This document shows, one piece after another, positions 1 to 6,359 of a DNA stretch of 14,693 bases. Location: assembly GCA_031431195.1 (NCBI GenBank), contig JANPCU010000379.1:1-14693 (forward strand), read 5' to 3'. Origin of the DNA: TH-plancto1 sp031431195 (GTDB lineage Bacteria > Planctomycetota > Planctomycetia > Planctomycetales > Planctomycetaceae). Position 1 is the first letter of the stretch. Every line of letters begins with the position of its first letter. The notes beneath the pieces are model-generated. The model was not told the origin of the DNA and did no database searches. It was given only the letters and a program-made list of their open reading frames with translations. A program made the position numbers and the translations under genes.

Positions 1-51
1 CAACCCCTCGACCCGCACCCACTGCTCGTCCGATAACTCAAACCGCCGCAT
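1..51 (-). CDS. IS5-type transposase, N-terminal fragment cut by the window edge
   Basis: Reading the reverse strand from an ATG at 51 down to base 1 gives MRRFELSDEQWVRVEGL. This is the typical start of IS5/IS4-type transposases, the DUF4096-like segment with the L-(S/T)-D-E-Q-W motif followed by a Leu-rich stretch. Only 17 codons are present, so neither the catalytic DDE core nor intactness can be judged. The gene runs out of the window and is transcribed away from the ISKra4 relic to its right. The alternative is a short decayed remnant. Family call is by pattern recognition; confidence rests on the match of the first dozen residues. Confidence 0.6.
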   Translation of the reverse strand, partial: MRRFELSDEQWVRVEGL

Positions 52-1087
52 GACAATCCCCGTCCTTGAGGTCCAATTCCCAAGGCGGTGGTCTACCCGG
101 TTGGCCCGTTTTCGGATAGATGATTGTCAACACGGCCTAGGAGAAGTCGGCGGAATATTGGAAGATCGGTGGAGCCAGTGGACTGGCGAAGGGGTGTTGG
201 TCCAGGAGGGAGAAATCATGCAGCCGGATGTGTTGGCCTTGGAGGCGGAGTATCAAGAATCGTTGGTTCGGGCGGCGGAGCTCAAGGTGCAGTTGGATCG
301 GGCGCGGGGGATGGTGACGGGGAAGGTGGTGCCGCATGATTCAGTGATCGAGGATGCGGCGGGGATGGCCTTCAGTCGGGAGTTGCAGGAGCGGCACATG
401 CGGGAGTTGTCGGCCTCGCATGTCGGGACGGCGCGGTGTCCGAAGTGTGGGGAGCGATGTGCGGTGGACGGGGTGAAACGGAAAGTGACCTCGGGGGATG
501 GGCCGGTGCAGAGGGCCGAACCGAAGGCGTTTTGTGCCGGTTGTTGGCTGTGTTTTGCGACCGCGGGCTGAGCCTGCATCCTCCCTCATCGGTCGGCGGC
601 CAGCCCTTGCTTCCCTCTGCGTGAGGCGCTCGGATTCGATGCGAGGGAGTTCACGCCGCGCGTGATTCGGAAGATCGCGGTCCTCGCAGCTGAGGTGCGA
701 TCGTTCCATCGCGCGACGATCTGCTTGCAGGAAGCGGACGTCACGGTCTGCGCCAAAACGGTGCAGCGCATCGTCCACGAAGTCGGTCACGAGCTGGCGC
801 TGCGGCGCGACTCGAAGCAGAGTTCGCAGCGTCTGTCGCAGCCGGTCGCGAACGTACCGGCGCTGGCAGTCGTCGAGTGTGATGGCGGTCGAATTCGGAC
901 GCGCGAGCCGGGTCATGGACCGGGTGTGACGCGGACGAAATCGGGGTGGTCGGAGGCGAAGCATACGTGCCTGATCCGGGCGACGCACGGCACGTTTACG
1001 GAAGACCCACAGCCCGACCCGCCCGACTGATTTCTCGATCCGCAGCATGTCTCGAAGATCGTCGAGAGCGAGGCGTTATCGCCAAAT

Positions 1088-1500
1088 CGATCCCCTTCCG
1101 GCCCCCTCTCCCCACAGTGGAGTCCGCTCAGAAAGTCGAGTCGCTCGTGGGGAGAGAGAACTGAGATCCCAGCGCAGCACAGCCGCAACCAATAGGCATG
1201 CAGCAGCCTCGGTCGGTGGTCAGCCAGCCAGAAGGCACATCGAGCGACAGTTCTGTACCCCAACGGGGTTGCAGGAGATAGCCCAGGGTTGGCGACCAAC
1301 GGGAGCCTACCCTGGGGCAAGCTGCCGTCGGTCAACGAACCCTGAAGGGGTTCTACACGGGGTGGGCGGTGTACAACCCCTTCAGGGTTGGGCTTCCCTG
1401 GGCCCTGTTTCCCAGGGTGCGCGACCAAGTCGCGACCCTGGGCTATCCCCTTCAACCCCTTCGGTGTACAGAGTGTTTTCAGCCCTCCGACAATTTGCGC
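1088..1500. repeat. Repeat block inserted in the transposase
   Basis: This stretch separates transposase block 1 from block 2 and has no transposase-like reading. Its left part contains a hairpin with 10-bp arms, CTCTCCCCAC at 1106-1115 and GTGGGGAGAG at 1147-1156. The middle (about 1160-1250) shows nothing I recognise. The right part is the palindromic element listed at 1253-1471. Exact insertion points are uncertain, because the transposase sequence near both edges is itself damaged. The block may be two elements side by side rather than one. Confidence 0.55.
1253..1471. repeat. AACCCC/GGGGTT palindromic dispersed repeat, copy 1
   Basis: The segment opens with CTGTAC (1253-1258) and closes with GTACAG (1466-1471). 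Its centre is a long inverted repeat, 1338-1358 against 1369-1389, with a single mismatch over 21 positions. Motifs of the type CCCCAACGGGGTT, CCCAGGGT and CTACCCTGGG recur in both arms. The same motifs build the near-palindrome at 5986-6226, so this is a family present at least twice in the window. Any open frame through it is a by-product of the repeat. Confidence 0.75.
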
Positions 1501-1690
1501 AGCGTGCACAAAGTTGTGATGTAAGGCATCCGGTTGCAGACTTGTGTGAGGCGAAGACGTTCGGCACTCCAATGAAACGCGAGGCCACTGCCCGCCGGTT
1601 CTTCGAAGCCGCGCTGCAAGCCTTCCTCGGCGATGGCCTGCCGTGGAACTGGTCGATCTGGAAGAAGCAGTTCCCGACGTTCACTCCGAT

Positions 1691-1985
1691 CTGAGTAGAC
1701 AACCTAGAAAGTTGGTGTCGGACTTATCCGCATCGGATGACTGATGTCAGCTCTACAGATTCACCACGGAGGCACGGAGAAGTCAGGGGTTGTTTCCAGC
1801 ACTCGCTCGATGCTCTTGTTTCACGGGATGACTGTTGTTGACTTTGTGACTGAATGACTCAGGTTCAGTGATTTGGTGGTCGTCCCTCAGCGTGTTGTTT
1901 TCCACGGAAGCGGCCTCGATGGCGGTGGTTTTCTCCGTGCCTCCGTGGTGAATTCCGATACTGGATCTCTGGGCGGTCTACTAAG
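1691..1985. mobile_element. MITE-like element inside the transposase relic
   Basis: The transposase reads ...FTPI up to 1691 and resumes with DFIHPL at 1985, so almost nothing of the host gene is missing and the intervening ~290 bases were inserted. The insert has terminal inverted repeats: CTGAGTAGAC at 1691-1700 pairs with GTCTACTAAG at 1976-1985 with one mismatch, and similarity continues inward for about ten more bases. No transposase is encoded, so it behaves like a MITE that would depend on another element's enzyme. The target-site duplication, if any, is only 2-3 bases and could not be fixed. A second, internal inverted repeat is listed separately. Confidence 0.65.
1759..1953. repeat. 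CCACGGAGGCACGGAGAA inverted repeat, nested
   Basis: A perfect 23-bp inverted repeat, 1759-1781 against 1931-1953, has the core CCACGGAGGCACGGAGAA in the left arm and its reverse complement in the right arm. About 150 bases of unrecognised sequence lie between the arms. It sits inside the 1691-1985 element, so it is either that element's own internal structure or an element within an element. Confidence 0.8.
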
Positions 1986-2532
1986 ATTTCATCCACCCTC
2001 TGTCCGATCTCTTCACAGCTGCCAAGGCCGTCCACCCGGACTCGAGCGTGGATGCGTGGGACCAGTACCAAGTCTGGATGACCGGCTGCTGGCGCGGTGA
2101 AGTGGGGCAAGTCATCGCAGAGCTTCAGAGCTGGCAAGAGCGCCTCGGTGAACCTCCGCCAGAGCCCCCCGCAACCGACCCCCGCGTCATCGTGAAGACC
2201 ACGCTGAGATACCTGACCAACAACCAATCGCGGATAAAGGTAAAACGAGTACCGGACCCAGGGTCTGCCCGTGACGACCGCCTGGATGGAGTCGCTGGTC
2301 AAAGAAATGAACGACCGCGTCAAAGGAAACGAGATGTTCTGGCCCCCAAAGATAACACAGGCCCCGCAAGGAGCCGAAGCCATCCTCCCACTCCGCTCCG
2401 CCGCCCTCAGCGACGACGACCGCCTCGTCCAACATCTCTCCACAAGACCCGGGTAGCTGTGACGTCCGAAAAACGGGGGTGAAACAGAAAATCAAAAGCT
2501 GACATGCACCCGCTACCGACGCGAAAACCCTC

Positions 2533-2576
2533 TTGACTTGTTTACGCGCTGTCAATAGATTTGTCTTATTGACAGC
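2533..2576 (+). promoter_or_regulatory. blaI promoter with overlapping dyad operator
   Basis: A good sigma-70-type promoter is visible: TTGACT at 2533-2538, a 17-base spacer, and TAGATT at 2556-2561. A perfect 10-bp inverted repeat, GCTGTCAATA at 2548-2557 and TATTGACAGC at 2567-2576, with a 9-base spacer, straddles the -10 box and the expected transcription start. This is where a BlaI/MecI-type dimer would block RNA polymerase, so autorepression of the operon is inferred. The arm differs from the TACA/TGTA half-sites known for staphylococcal BlaI/MecI. Confidence 0.75.
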
Positions 2577-2604
2577 ACGTCAACAGATACAGGAGGCGAC
2601 GACG

Positions 2605-3018
2605 ATGACCGAGGAATCGCGGCTGGCCCTTAGCTCCGCGGAGCGTGAAGTACTCCGCGTGCTTTGGGATCTCGGAGATGTTGGAGTGAAAGAGGTTTGC
2701 GAGCGGCTGGCAGTGGAAGGCTTCGAATGGACGCGATCAACCGTCGTGACACTCCTGCAGCGACTGGAGAAAAAAGCCTACGTCACCAGCGATAAAAGTA
2801 GCTACGCCTTCATCTTCCATGCAGCTGTCTCGCGAGACGATCTGGTTCGCCAGCGTTTGGCCGAGGTCGCTGATGAGCTGTGTGAGGGGGAGTGGTCACC
2901 GCTGCTGTTGGCCTTTGCTCAGCAGCAAAAGCTGACTGACAAGGATGTTGGCGAGCTGAAGAAGCTGATCGACGAATTGGCGTCGAAGGCGCATCGTCCC
3001 CGTAAAGGGAAGGGGTGA
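2605..3018 (+). CDS. blaI: BlaI/MecI-family transcriptional repressor
   Basis: A 137-residue winged-helix repressor of the BlaI/MecI (penicillinase repressor) family. Such proteins bind operators as dimers and are inactivated by proteolysis triggered by a partner M56 membrane peptidase. The N-terminal half has the family pattern: LSSAEREVLRVLWDLG (helix 1), VKEVCERL, and the recognition-helix segment RSTVVTLLQRLEKKAYV at about 48-64. The C-terminal half (about 70-125) is helical and would dimerise. The ATG at 2605 is chosen because AGGAGG at 2591-2596 lies 8 bases upstream, and the frame upstream of it is promoter and operator DNA. The stop is 3 bases before the M56 gene, so the two are surely co-transcribed. 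The regulated genes need not include a beta-lactamase; none is in the window. Confidence 0.9.
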   Translation: MTEESRLALSSAEREVLRVLWDLGDVGVKEVCERLAVEGFEWTRSTVVTLLQRLEKKAYVTSDKSSYAFIFHAAVSRDDLVRQRLAEVADELCEGEWSPLLLAFAQQQKLTDKDVGELKKLIDELASKAHRPRKGKG

Positions 3019-3021
3019 ACC

Positions 3022-5346
3022 ATGTCGCCGATCTTCAGTGGATTGCTGCAAAATACGTTGGTCGTGGCTGCGATTTGCCCAGTCGCGTGGTTGGTGTGCC
3101 GGGCGATGAGAACAAGACCCGCTGCTCAACATCTCGTCTGGCTGCTGTTGCTGGTGAAGCTGGTGTTGCCGCCGGTCGTAGTTTGGCCTTGGGTGGTGAA
3201 CGTGGGGAGTTGGCGAAGTTCAGCTCCGCCCGCAGTTGCCCATGTTCCGAGTCCGTCTCTCACTCGCGAAGCGGATGGCGATCTGGCCGAACTGGCGTCG
3301 CTCGATTCACAACTCGCGGTACTTGCCTCGGAAGAGGCCGCGATTGGTCAGTCCGCATCATGGCTACCCACGAAACAGCAGTGGCTCGACTGGACCCCGC
3401 TAGCGATCTGGCTCAACGGGACACTGGTCGTCTTGTTCACACTCACTAGACAACTCGCTCGGCAGCGAGCCATTCGTCGCGATGCCTCGACTGCGGCTGA
3501 ATGGCTGGTGGAACTGGTCCAGCATGTTGCCCAACGGATGCGAATGCGTCCGATCCGAACTCTCGTCTCGGCTCGTATTGCGAGTCCGATGATCTGCTGC
3601 TTGGGAGCCCCCCGCTTGCTCTGGCCGAACTCGCGTGACGACGCGAATTCAGCGGATGCCAGTGAAGGTGTGGTCGCTCACGAGCTAGCCCATGTCGCCC
3701 GCCGCGATCATTACGTGGCGTGGTTCGAGATGGCGGTCAGCGTGGTGCTGTGGTGGCACCCGCTGGCGTGGTGGCTGCGTCGTCGATTGCGAGAGTCGCG
3801 CGAGCTGGCGTGTGATGCGCTAGCGGTCAGCGTGGTTCCCGATCGGAGGGCGTATGCCAATCTCTTGTTGCAATTGTCATCTGCATCGAACGACCAATGG
3901 GTCGCGGCGTCCGCCTTGGGCGTGGGTGATGCGTCTCGAAAATCTCTCGAAAGGAGACTGATTATGATCTTCAATGAACGAGCCAGCGGCCGCGTGTCGC
4001 TGAGTGGATTGGTGGTTCTCGGTCTGCTGGCGGTGCTGTGCGTGCCGGGGTGGTCGCTGAGCGATGATCCGAAAGTGGCTGAGGCTGTAGTGCCAGCAGT
4101 TCCAGTCGCTCCCGCAGCCCCGGTGACTCCGCCCGTCGAACCGAAGGCTGCTCCCGAGGCAGCTGCCGCTCCGGTCGATACAACGATACGTATATACCAG
4201 GAAGGAAATCTCGTGGTAATGACAGACGAGACTGAGGCTGCTCCACCAGCGAAAAGTGAATCCGACAAGCTCGCTTCCGAGGCGGTGGTGAGGGGAGTTC
4301 GATTCCTCAATGCGAACACGCTCGTGGTGCCGGATGGCGGGCAAGTTGTGTTGGGTGGTCTAGATGACCACGGCACCTTGCAGAGCCAGGAGATCGGCCT
4401 CGATCATGAGTCGCTGGTACAAGCGATCGATTCGCTAGTCACCGAGAGCAATGAGACCAAGGACCTCGGGAAAATGATCCTCGATGGCGGACAAACCGTC
4501 ACGGTCCAGGCTCAGCCCGGTGGCATGCTGCTGATTACCGTCAAGAGTGGAGACAAGGAGTCGACGCTGCGTGTCCCAATGCCGCAGCCCGCCGTACCGG
4601 TCGACACGACATACACGCGCGTCTCAGTGGGGCAGGGAGTACGAGTGCATGTCTTAAGAGACGGCAAAGTGGATCTGAACTCCGACGGGCATGCGGATAT
4701 GGTCGTGACAGGGGAAAAAGTAGTTGATCCAACAGCTGCGGCACCTGCTCGGGGCAATGTGAATCAGCGAGCGTCCGATGCGAATGACTTTCAGGGGGTG
4801 ATGATCAGCCCTCTCGCAACCGAATTCGATCCTGCGGTTCAGGCGAGATGGATTTACGAAGCGAGGCTGAACGACTATCTGGCGACGTTGAATGCAGAAG
4901 TGGCGAAGGCCGAAGCCGATGTCACAGCCAATAGGCTGGCATTGGAAAAGGCCTACAGGCAGCAAAAAGAAGGCACAATGTCAGCCGCTCAGTTGGCAGA
5001 GGCGAAAGCGGAGTTGACCGCAGCAGAGTATCGATTTGAGATGGCGGCTCGAGCCTGTCTCGTGGCCACCAACGCTCAACCTGCCGCAACCGTCAATCAG
5101 CCCGACTTGCAACGCGAACTGCTGACCACCGACATCGAAGAGGCGGAAGCGAATCTCTCCGAGAAGCAGCTCGAACTGGAGCAGGCTGCGGCACTGGCCG
5201 CCAAGGGCGTGGAAAGCTCCACCAAGGTTCAACTCTTGAAGCTCGCCCTCAAGAAGGCCGAGATCGAACTCCGCCGGTGCCAGTTGCACCTGAAGCTGCA
5301 CGATCGCACCCATCAAGTGGGGAAGACACTCGGCTCGGGAAAATGA
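3022..5346 (+). CDS. BlaR1-like M56 metallopeptidase with a coiled-coil C-terminal region
   Basis: A 774-residue membrane protein paired with the BlaI-type repressor. Hydrophobic segments at about 7-27, 36-60 and 124-143 precede the M56 domain. That domain has the zinc motif HELAH at 220-224, with the expected third ligand E261 in RESRELACDA, and a hydrophobic WWHPLAWWL at 244-252. A last membrane segment (about 325-345) leads into a Pro/Ala-rich linker (351-386), then beta-rich sequence. An EF-hand-like DLNSDGHAD follows at 551-559, and two long predicted coiled coils lie at about 607-682 and 697-760. In the BlaR1 model the outside region senses a signal and the zinc site then causes repressor cleavage. 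Here the outer part has no penicillin-binding SxxK/SxN/KTG domain, so the signal is unknown and is probably not a beta-lactam. Confidence 0.85.
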   Translation: MSPIFSGLLQNTLVVAAICPVAWLVCRAMRTRPAAQHLVWLLLLVKLVLPPVVVWPWVVNVGSWRSSAPPAVAHVPSPSLTREADGDLAELASLDSQLAVLASEEAAIGQSASWLPTKQQWLDWTPLAIWLNGTLVVLFTLTRQLARQRAIRRDASTAAEWLVELVQHVAQRMRMRPIRTLVSARIASPMICCLGAPRLLWPNSRDDANSADASEGVVAHELAHVARRDHYVAWFEMAVSVVLWWHPLAWWLRRRLRESRELACDALAVSVVPDRRAYANLLLQLSSASNDQWVAASALGVGDASRKSLERRLIMIFNERASGRVSLSGLVVLGLLAVLCVPGWSLSDDPKVAEAVVPAVPVAPAAPVTPPVEPKAAPEAAAAPVDTTIRIYQEGNLVVMTDETEAAPPAKSESDKLASEAVVRGVRFLNANTLVVPDGGQVVLGGLDDHGTLQSQEIGLDHESLVQAIDSLVTESNETKDLGKMILDGGQTVTVQAQPGGMLLITVKSGDKESTLRVPMPQPAVPVDTTYTRVSVGQGVRVHVLRDGKVDLNSDGHADMVVTGEKVVDPTAAAPARGNVNQRASDANDFQGVMISPLATEFDPAVQARWIYEARLNDYLATLNAEVAKAEADVTANRLALEKAYRQQKEGTMSAAQLAEAKAELTAAEYRFEMAARACLVATNAQPAATVNQPDLQRELLTTDIEEAEANLSEKQLELEQAAALAAKGVESSTKVQLLKLALKKAEIELRRCQLHLKLHDRTHQVGKTLGSGK

Positions 5347-5406
5347 CATTCCTGACTGCAGGTTCTGTCAGCTGAGAGCGACGTTAACTTGTTGTTCGAC
5401 TCTCAC

Positions 5407-5428
5407 CCCCTCTCCCAGAGGAGAGGGG
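5407..5428. terminator. GC-rich hairpin after the M56 gene
   Basis: Perfect 9-bp arms, CCCCTCTCC at 5407-5415 and GGAGAGGGG at 5420-5428, with loop CAGA, lie 60 bases after the M56 stop codon. No T-run follows, so it is either a weak or Rho-assisted terminator or a small dispersed repeat. A similar CCCCTCTCC arm occurs in the hairpin at 1106-1156, which favours a repeat. Confidence 0.4.
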
Positions 5429-5471
5429 AGCCGGAGTTGCGGGTTGGTGAAGCCGAATATCCGCTGCTCAC

Positions 5472-5612
5472 TCAACCCGCCTCAAGTTCCTGCCACCGTG
5501 TATACGACTGAGCCAACTTCGCCTCATGCTTGGCCAAAAGAGCTTGCGCCTTGGCGATCTTCTCGCCCGGTTGCTGATAGAACTGGGGGATGGCCATCTC
5601 GGAGTGCAGGGC
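5472..5612 (-). pseudogene. C-terminal remnant of an ABC-F ATPase
   Basis: On the reverse strand the last ~45 codons before a TGA at 5472-5474 read ALHSEM, AIPQFYQQPGEKIAKAQALL, AKHEAKLAQSYTRWQELEAG. This is the pattern at the end of Uup-type ABC-F ATPases: a coiled-coil tail with a Tyr-Arg-Trp near the C-terminus. Upstream on that strand (above about 5612) the sequence changes abruptly to dispersed repeats, and no Walker or signature motifs of an ABC-F protein are found. The rest of the gene has therefore been deleted or moved. ABC-F proteins are soluble ribosome-associated ATPases. This stump should not be functional. The family call rests on ~40 residues, so it is moderately sure. Confidence 0.5.
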
Positions 5613-5644
5613 GGCGGGGTGGCCCGGCGAGGCTGAATGGCATC

Positions 5645-5804
5645 GGGTGGCGGGGTCAGGAGGCTTTGCGGATGGCCCCGACCAGGGTGGACGGGGTACG
5701 CCGGGGCTTTGAACTCGGAGCCAGCGACCGGGAACTGAGGGCAGAAGGCAGGTCCAGTCGACCCTCGCCGGGGCCATCCGCAAAGCCTCCTGACCCCGCC
5801 ACCC
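5645..5804. repeat. Perfect 36-bp long inverted repeat
   Basis: Arms at 5645-5680 and 5769-5804 are exact reverse complements over 36 bases and enclose 88 bases. The left arm begins GGGTGGCGGGGTCAGG and ends GGATGGCCCCG. The loop's outer ends (AGGGTGGACGGGG near 5684 and GGTCCAGTCGACCCT near 5751) also pair in part, extending the stem imperfectly. No protein can be recognised. It directly follows the broken end of the ABC-F remnant, so it is a candidate for the event that cut that gene. Confidence 0.85.
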
Positions 5805-5829
5805 TCGTGATTTGTTTGAGACCTTGGTT

Positions 5830-5888
5830 CCAAGCTCCGGCTTGGGACGGGGTGACGGGGTGGCCCAGACGCTGCTTTGAGCGTCTGG
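5830..5888. repeat. Two small hairpins, including CAGACGCT type
   Basis: CCAAGC/GCTTGG (5830-5835, 5840-5845, loop TCCG) is followed by CCAGACGCT at 5865-5873 and AGCGTCTGG at 5880-5888 with a 6-base loop. The second hairpin is related to the one at 5954-5979: the outer CCAGAC/GTCTGG pairs are kept and the inner three pairs differ on both sides. Confidence 0.7.
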
Positions 5889-5953
5889 TTTGTGCGACAA
5901 CAAGAGGTGACGGAGGACTCGCTCCCCTTTCTATCCCTCCTGTTCCTGCGTCA

Positions 5954-5979
5954 CCCAGACATCCAATGCGATGTCTGGG
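5954..5979. repeat. CCCAGACATC hairpin
   Basis: Perfect 10-bp arms, CCCAGACATC at 5954-5963 and GATGTCTGGG at 5970-5979, with loop CAATGC. It is the second member of the CAGAC-type hairpin family here, flanked on its right by the AACCCC palindrome. Confidence 0.75.
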
Positions 5980-5985
5980 CCACCC

Positions 5986-6226
5986 AACCCCAACGGGGTT
6001 TCGCCGCGTCGCCCAGGGTTGCACGCGGAGCGGGCTACCCTGGGACCACCAGCGGTACAGTTCTCAACCCCCACGGGGTTGCGTCCATGACGTGAGGCAA
6101 TCACCTCGGTTTCTGGCACGAGGGAGACGCAACCCCGGTGGGGTTGGAATCGCCCGACCTCGCCCCACCCAGGGTAGGCTCCTGCGTCGCCAACCCTGGG
6201 CGACGCGGCGAAACCCCGTTGGGGTT
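5986..6226. repeat. AACCCC/GGGGTT palindromic dispersed repeat, copy 2
   Basis: A ~240-base near-palindrome. The outer arms, 5986-6020 and 6192-6226, are exact reverse complements over 35 bases. Each starts or ends with an inner palindrome of the type AACCCCAACGGGGTT. Further inside, CTACCCTGGG (near 6033) pairs with CCCAGGGTAG (near 6168), and AACCCCCACGGGGTTGCGTC (near 6066) pairs almost perfectly with a segment near 6128. Copy 1 at 1253-1471 shares these motifs. Frames crossing it give runs such as NPVGVE and GFAASPRV, which are translations of the repeat and not protein domains. Confidence 0.85.
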
Positions 6227-6233
6227 GAGAGCT

Positions 6234-6336
6234 GTAGGGTGGGACCAGCGGCGCTTCGCCGCGCAGGCCCACCACTCCGGGGTCACGCGCCATCTCTGGT
6301 GGGCCAGCGCCTCAAAGCAGGCTTGTCCCACCCTAC
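6234..6336. repeat. GTAGGGTGGGAC nested hairpin
   Basis: Outer arms GTAGGGTGGGAC (6234-6245) and GTCCCACCCTAC (6325-6336) are perfect. Nested within them, GGCCCACCA (6266-6274) pairs with TGGTGGGCC (6297-6305). The element lies between the AACCCC palindrome and the 3' end of the parC-like gene, 24 bases from its stop codon, so on the minus strand it could also act as a transcript end. Confidence 0.75.
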
Positions 6337-6359
6337 TTTGAAGAAGGCGATGGCACTGG

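Larger units (their letters stand above)
218..2456 (+). pseudogene. ISKra4-family transposase, shredded
   Basis: The start at 218 is chosen because AGGAGGG at 204-210 is placed correctly before ATG. Three blocks of one transposase are readable. Block 1 (218-about 1085) has a zinc-knuckle-like CPKCGERC, then FCAGC, then a helical segment ending near DPQHVSKIVESEA. It is interrupted by TGA at 569 within an abnormal stretch just after FCAGC, and by TGA at 1028. Block 2 (about 1510-1691) contains RRFFEAALQAFLGDGLPWNW and FPTFTPI. Block 3 (1985-2456) resumes with DFIHPLSDLFTAAKA and DAWDQYQVWMTGCW, shifts +1 near 2238-2242, and ends with GLPVTTAWMESLVKEMNDR and STRPG. These motifs match the ISKra4 family as I remember it. 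The summed length, about 510 codons, is near full length, so the gene was broken by insertions rather than truncated. Confidence 0.8.
105..2479 (+). mobile_element. Decayed ISKra4-family insertion sequence (ends tentative)
   Basis: A relic insertion sequence is centred on the broken transposase. Its edges are inferred from a short imperfect inverted repeat: CCCGTTTTCGGA at 105-116 matches, on the other strand, TCCGAAAAACGGG at 2465-2477, with one extra base in the right arm. No convincing target-site duplication was found, so the ends may be off by tens of bases. The element has been invaded by at least two other repeats (about 1090-1500 and 1691-1985). It cannot make an active transposase and could move only if one were supplied in trans. 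It sits between the IS5-type fragment and the blaI promoter. Confidence 0.5.

Noticed and set aside
569..571. Programmed readthrough or recoding of the transposase at TGA
   Set aside because: The same gene has a further stop, a frameshift and large insertions; decay explains all of them.
341..1048. 235-codon minus-strand frame
   Set aside because: It lies opposite transposase block 1 and is Arg-rich with no recognisable motif.
913..1572. 219-codon minus-strand frame
   Set aside because: It crosses from the transposase relic into the inserted palindromic repeat, so it cannot be one gene.
2533..2604. Upstream extension of BlaI to the first codon of its open frame
   Set aside because: Those bases are the -35, the operator and the ribosome site; ATG at 2605 with AGGAGG 8 bases before is the proper start.
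2605..5346. Annotating the BlaI/M56 operon as beta-lactam resistance
   Set aside because: There is no beta-lactamase gene and no penicillin-binding sensor domain in the M56 protein, so resistance would be a guess from the name.
1253..6336. Possible CRISPR array from the repeated AACCCC/GGGGTT motifs
   Set aside because: The units are palindromic, unevenly spaced and inverted relative to each other, with no regular spacers and no cas gene.
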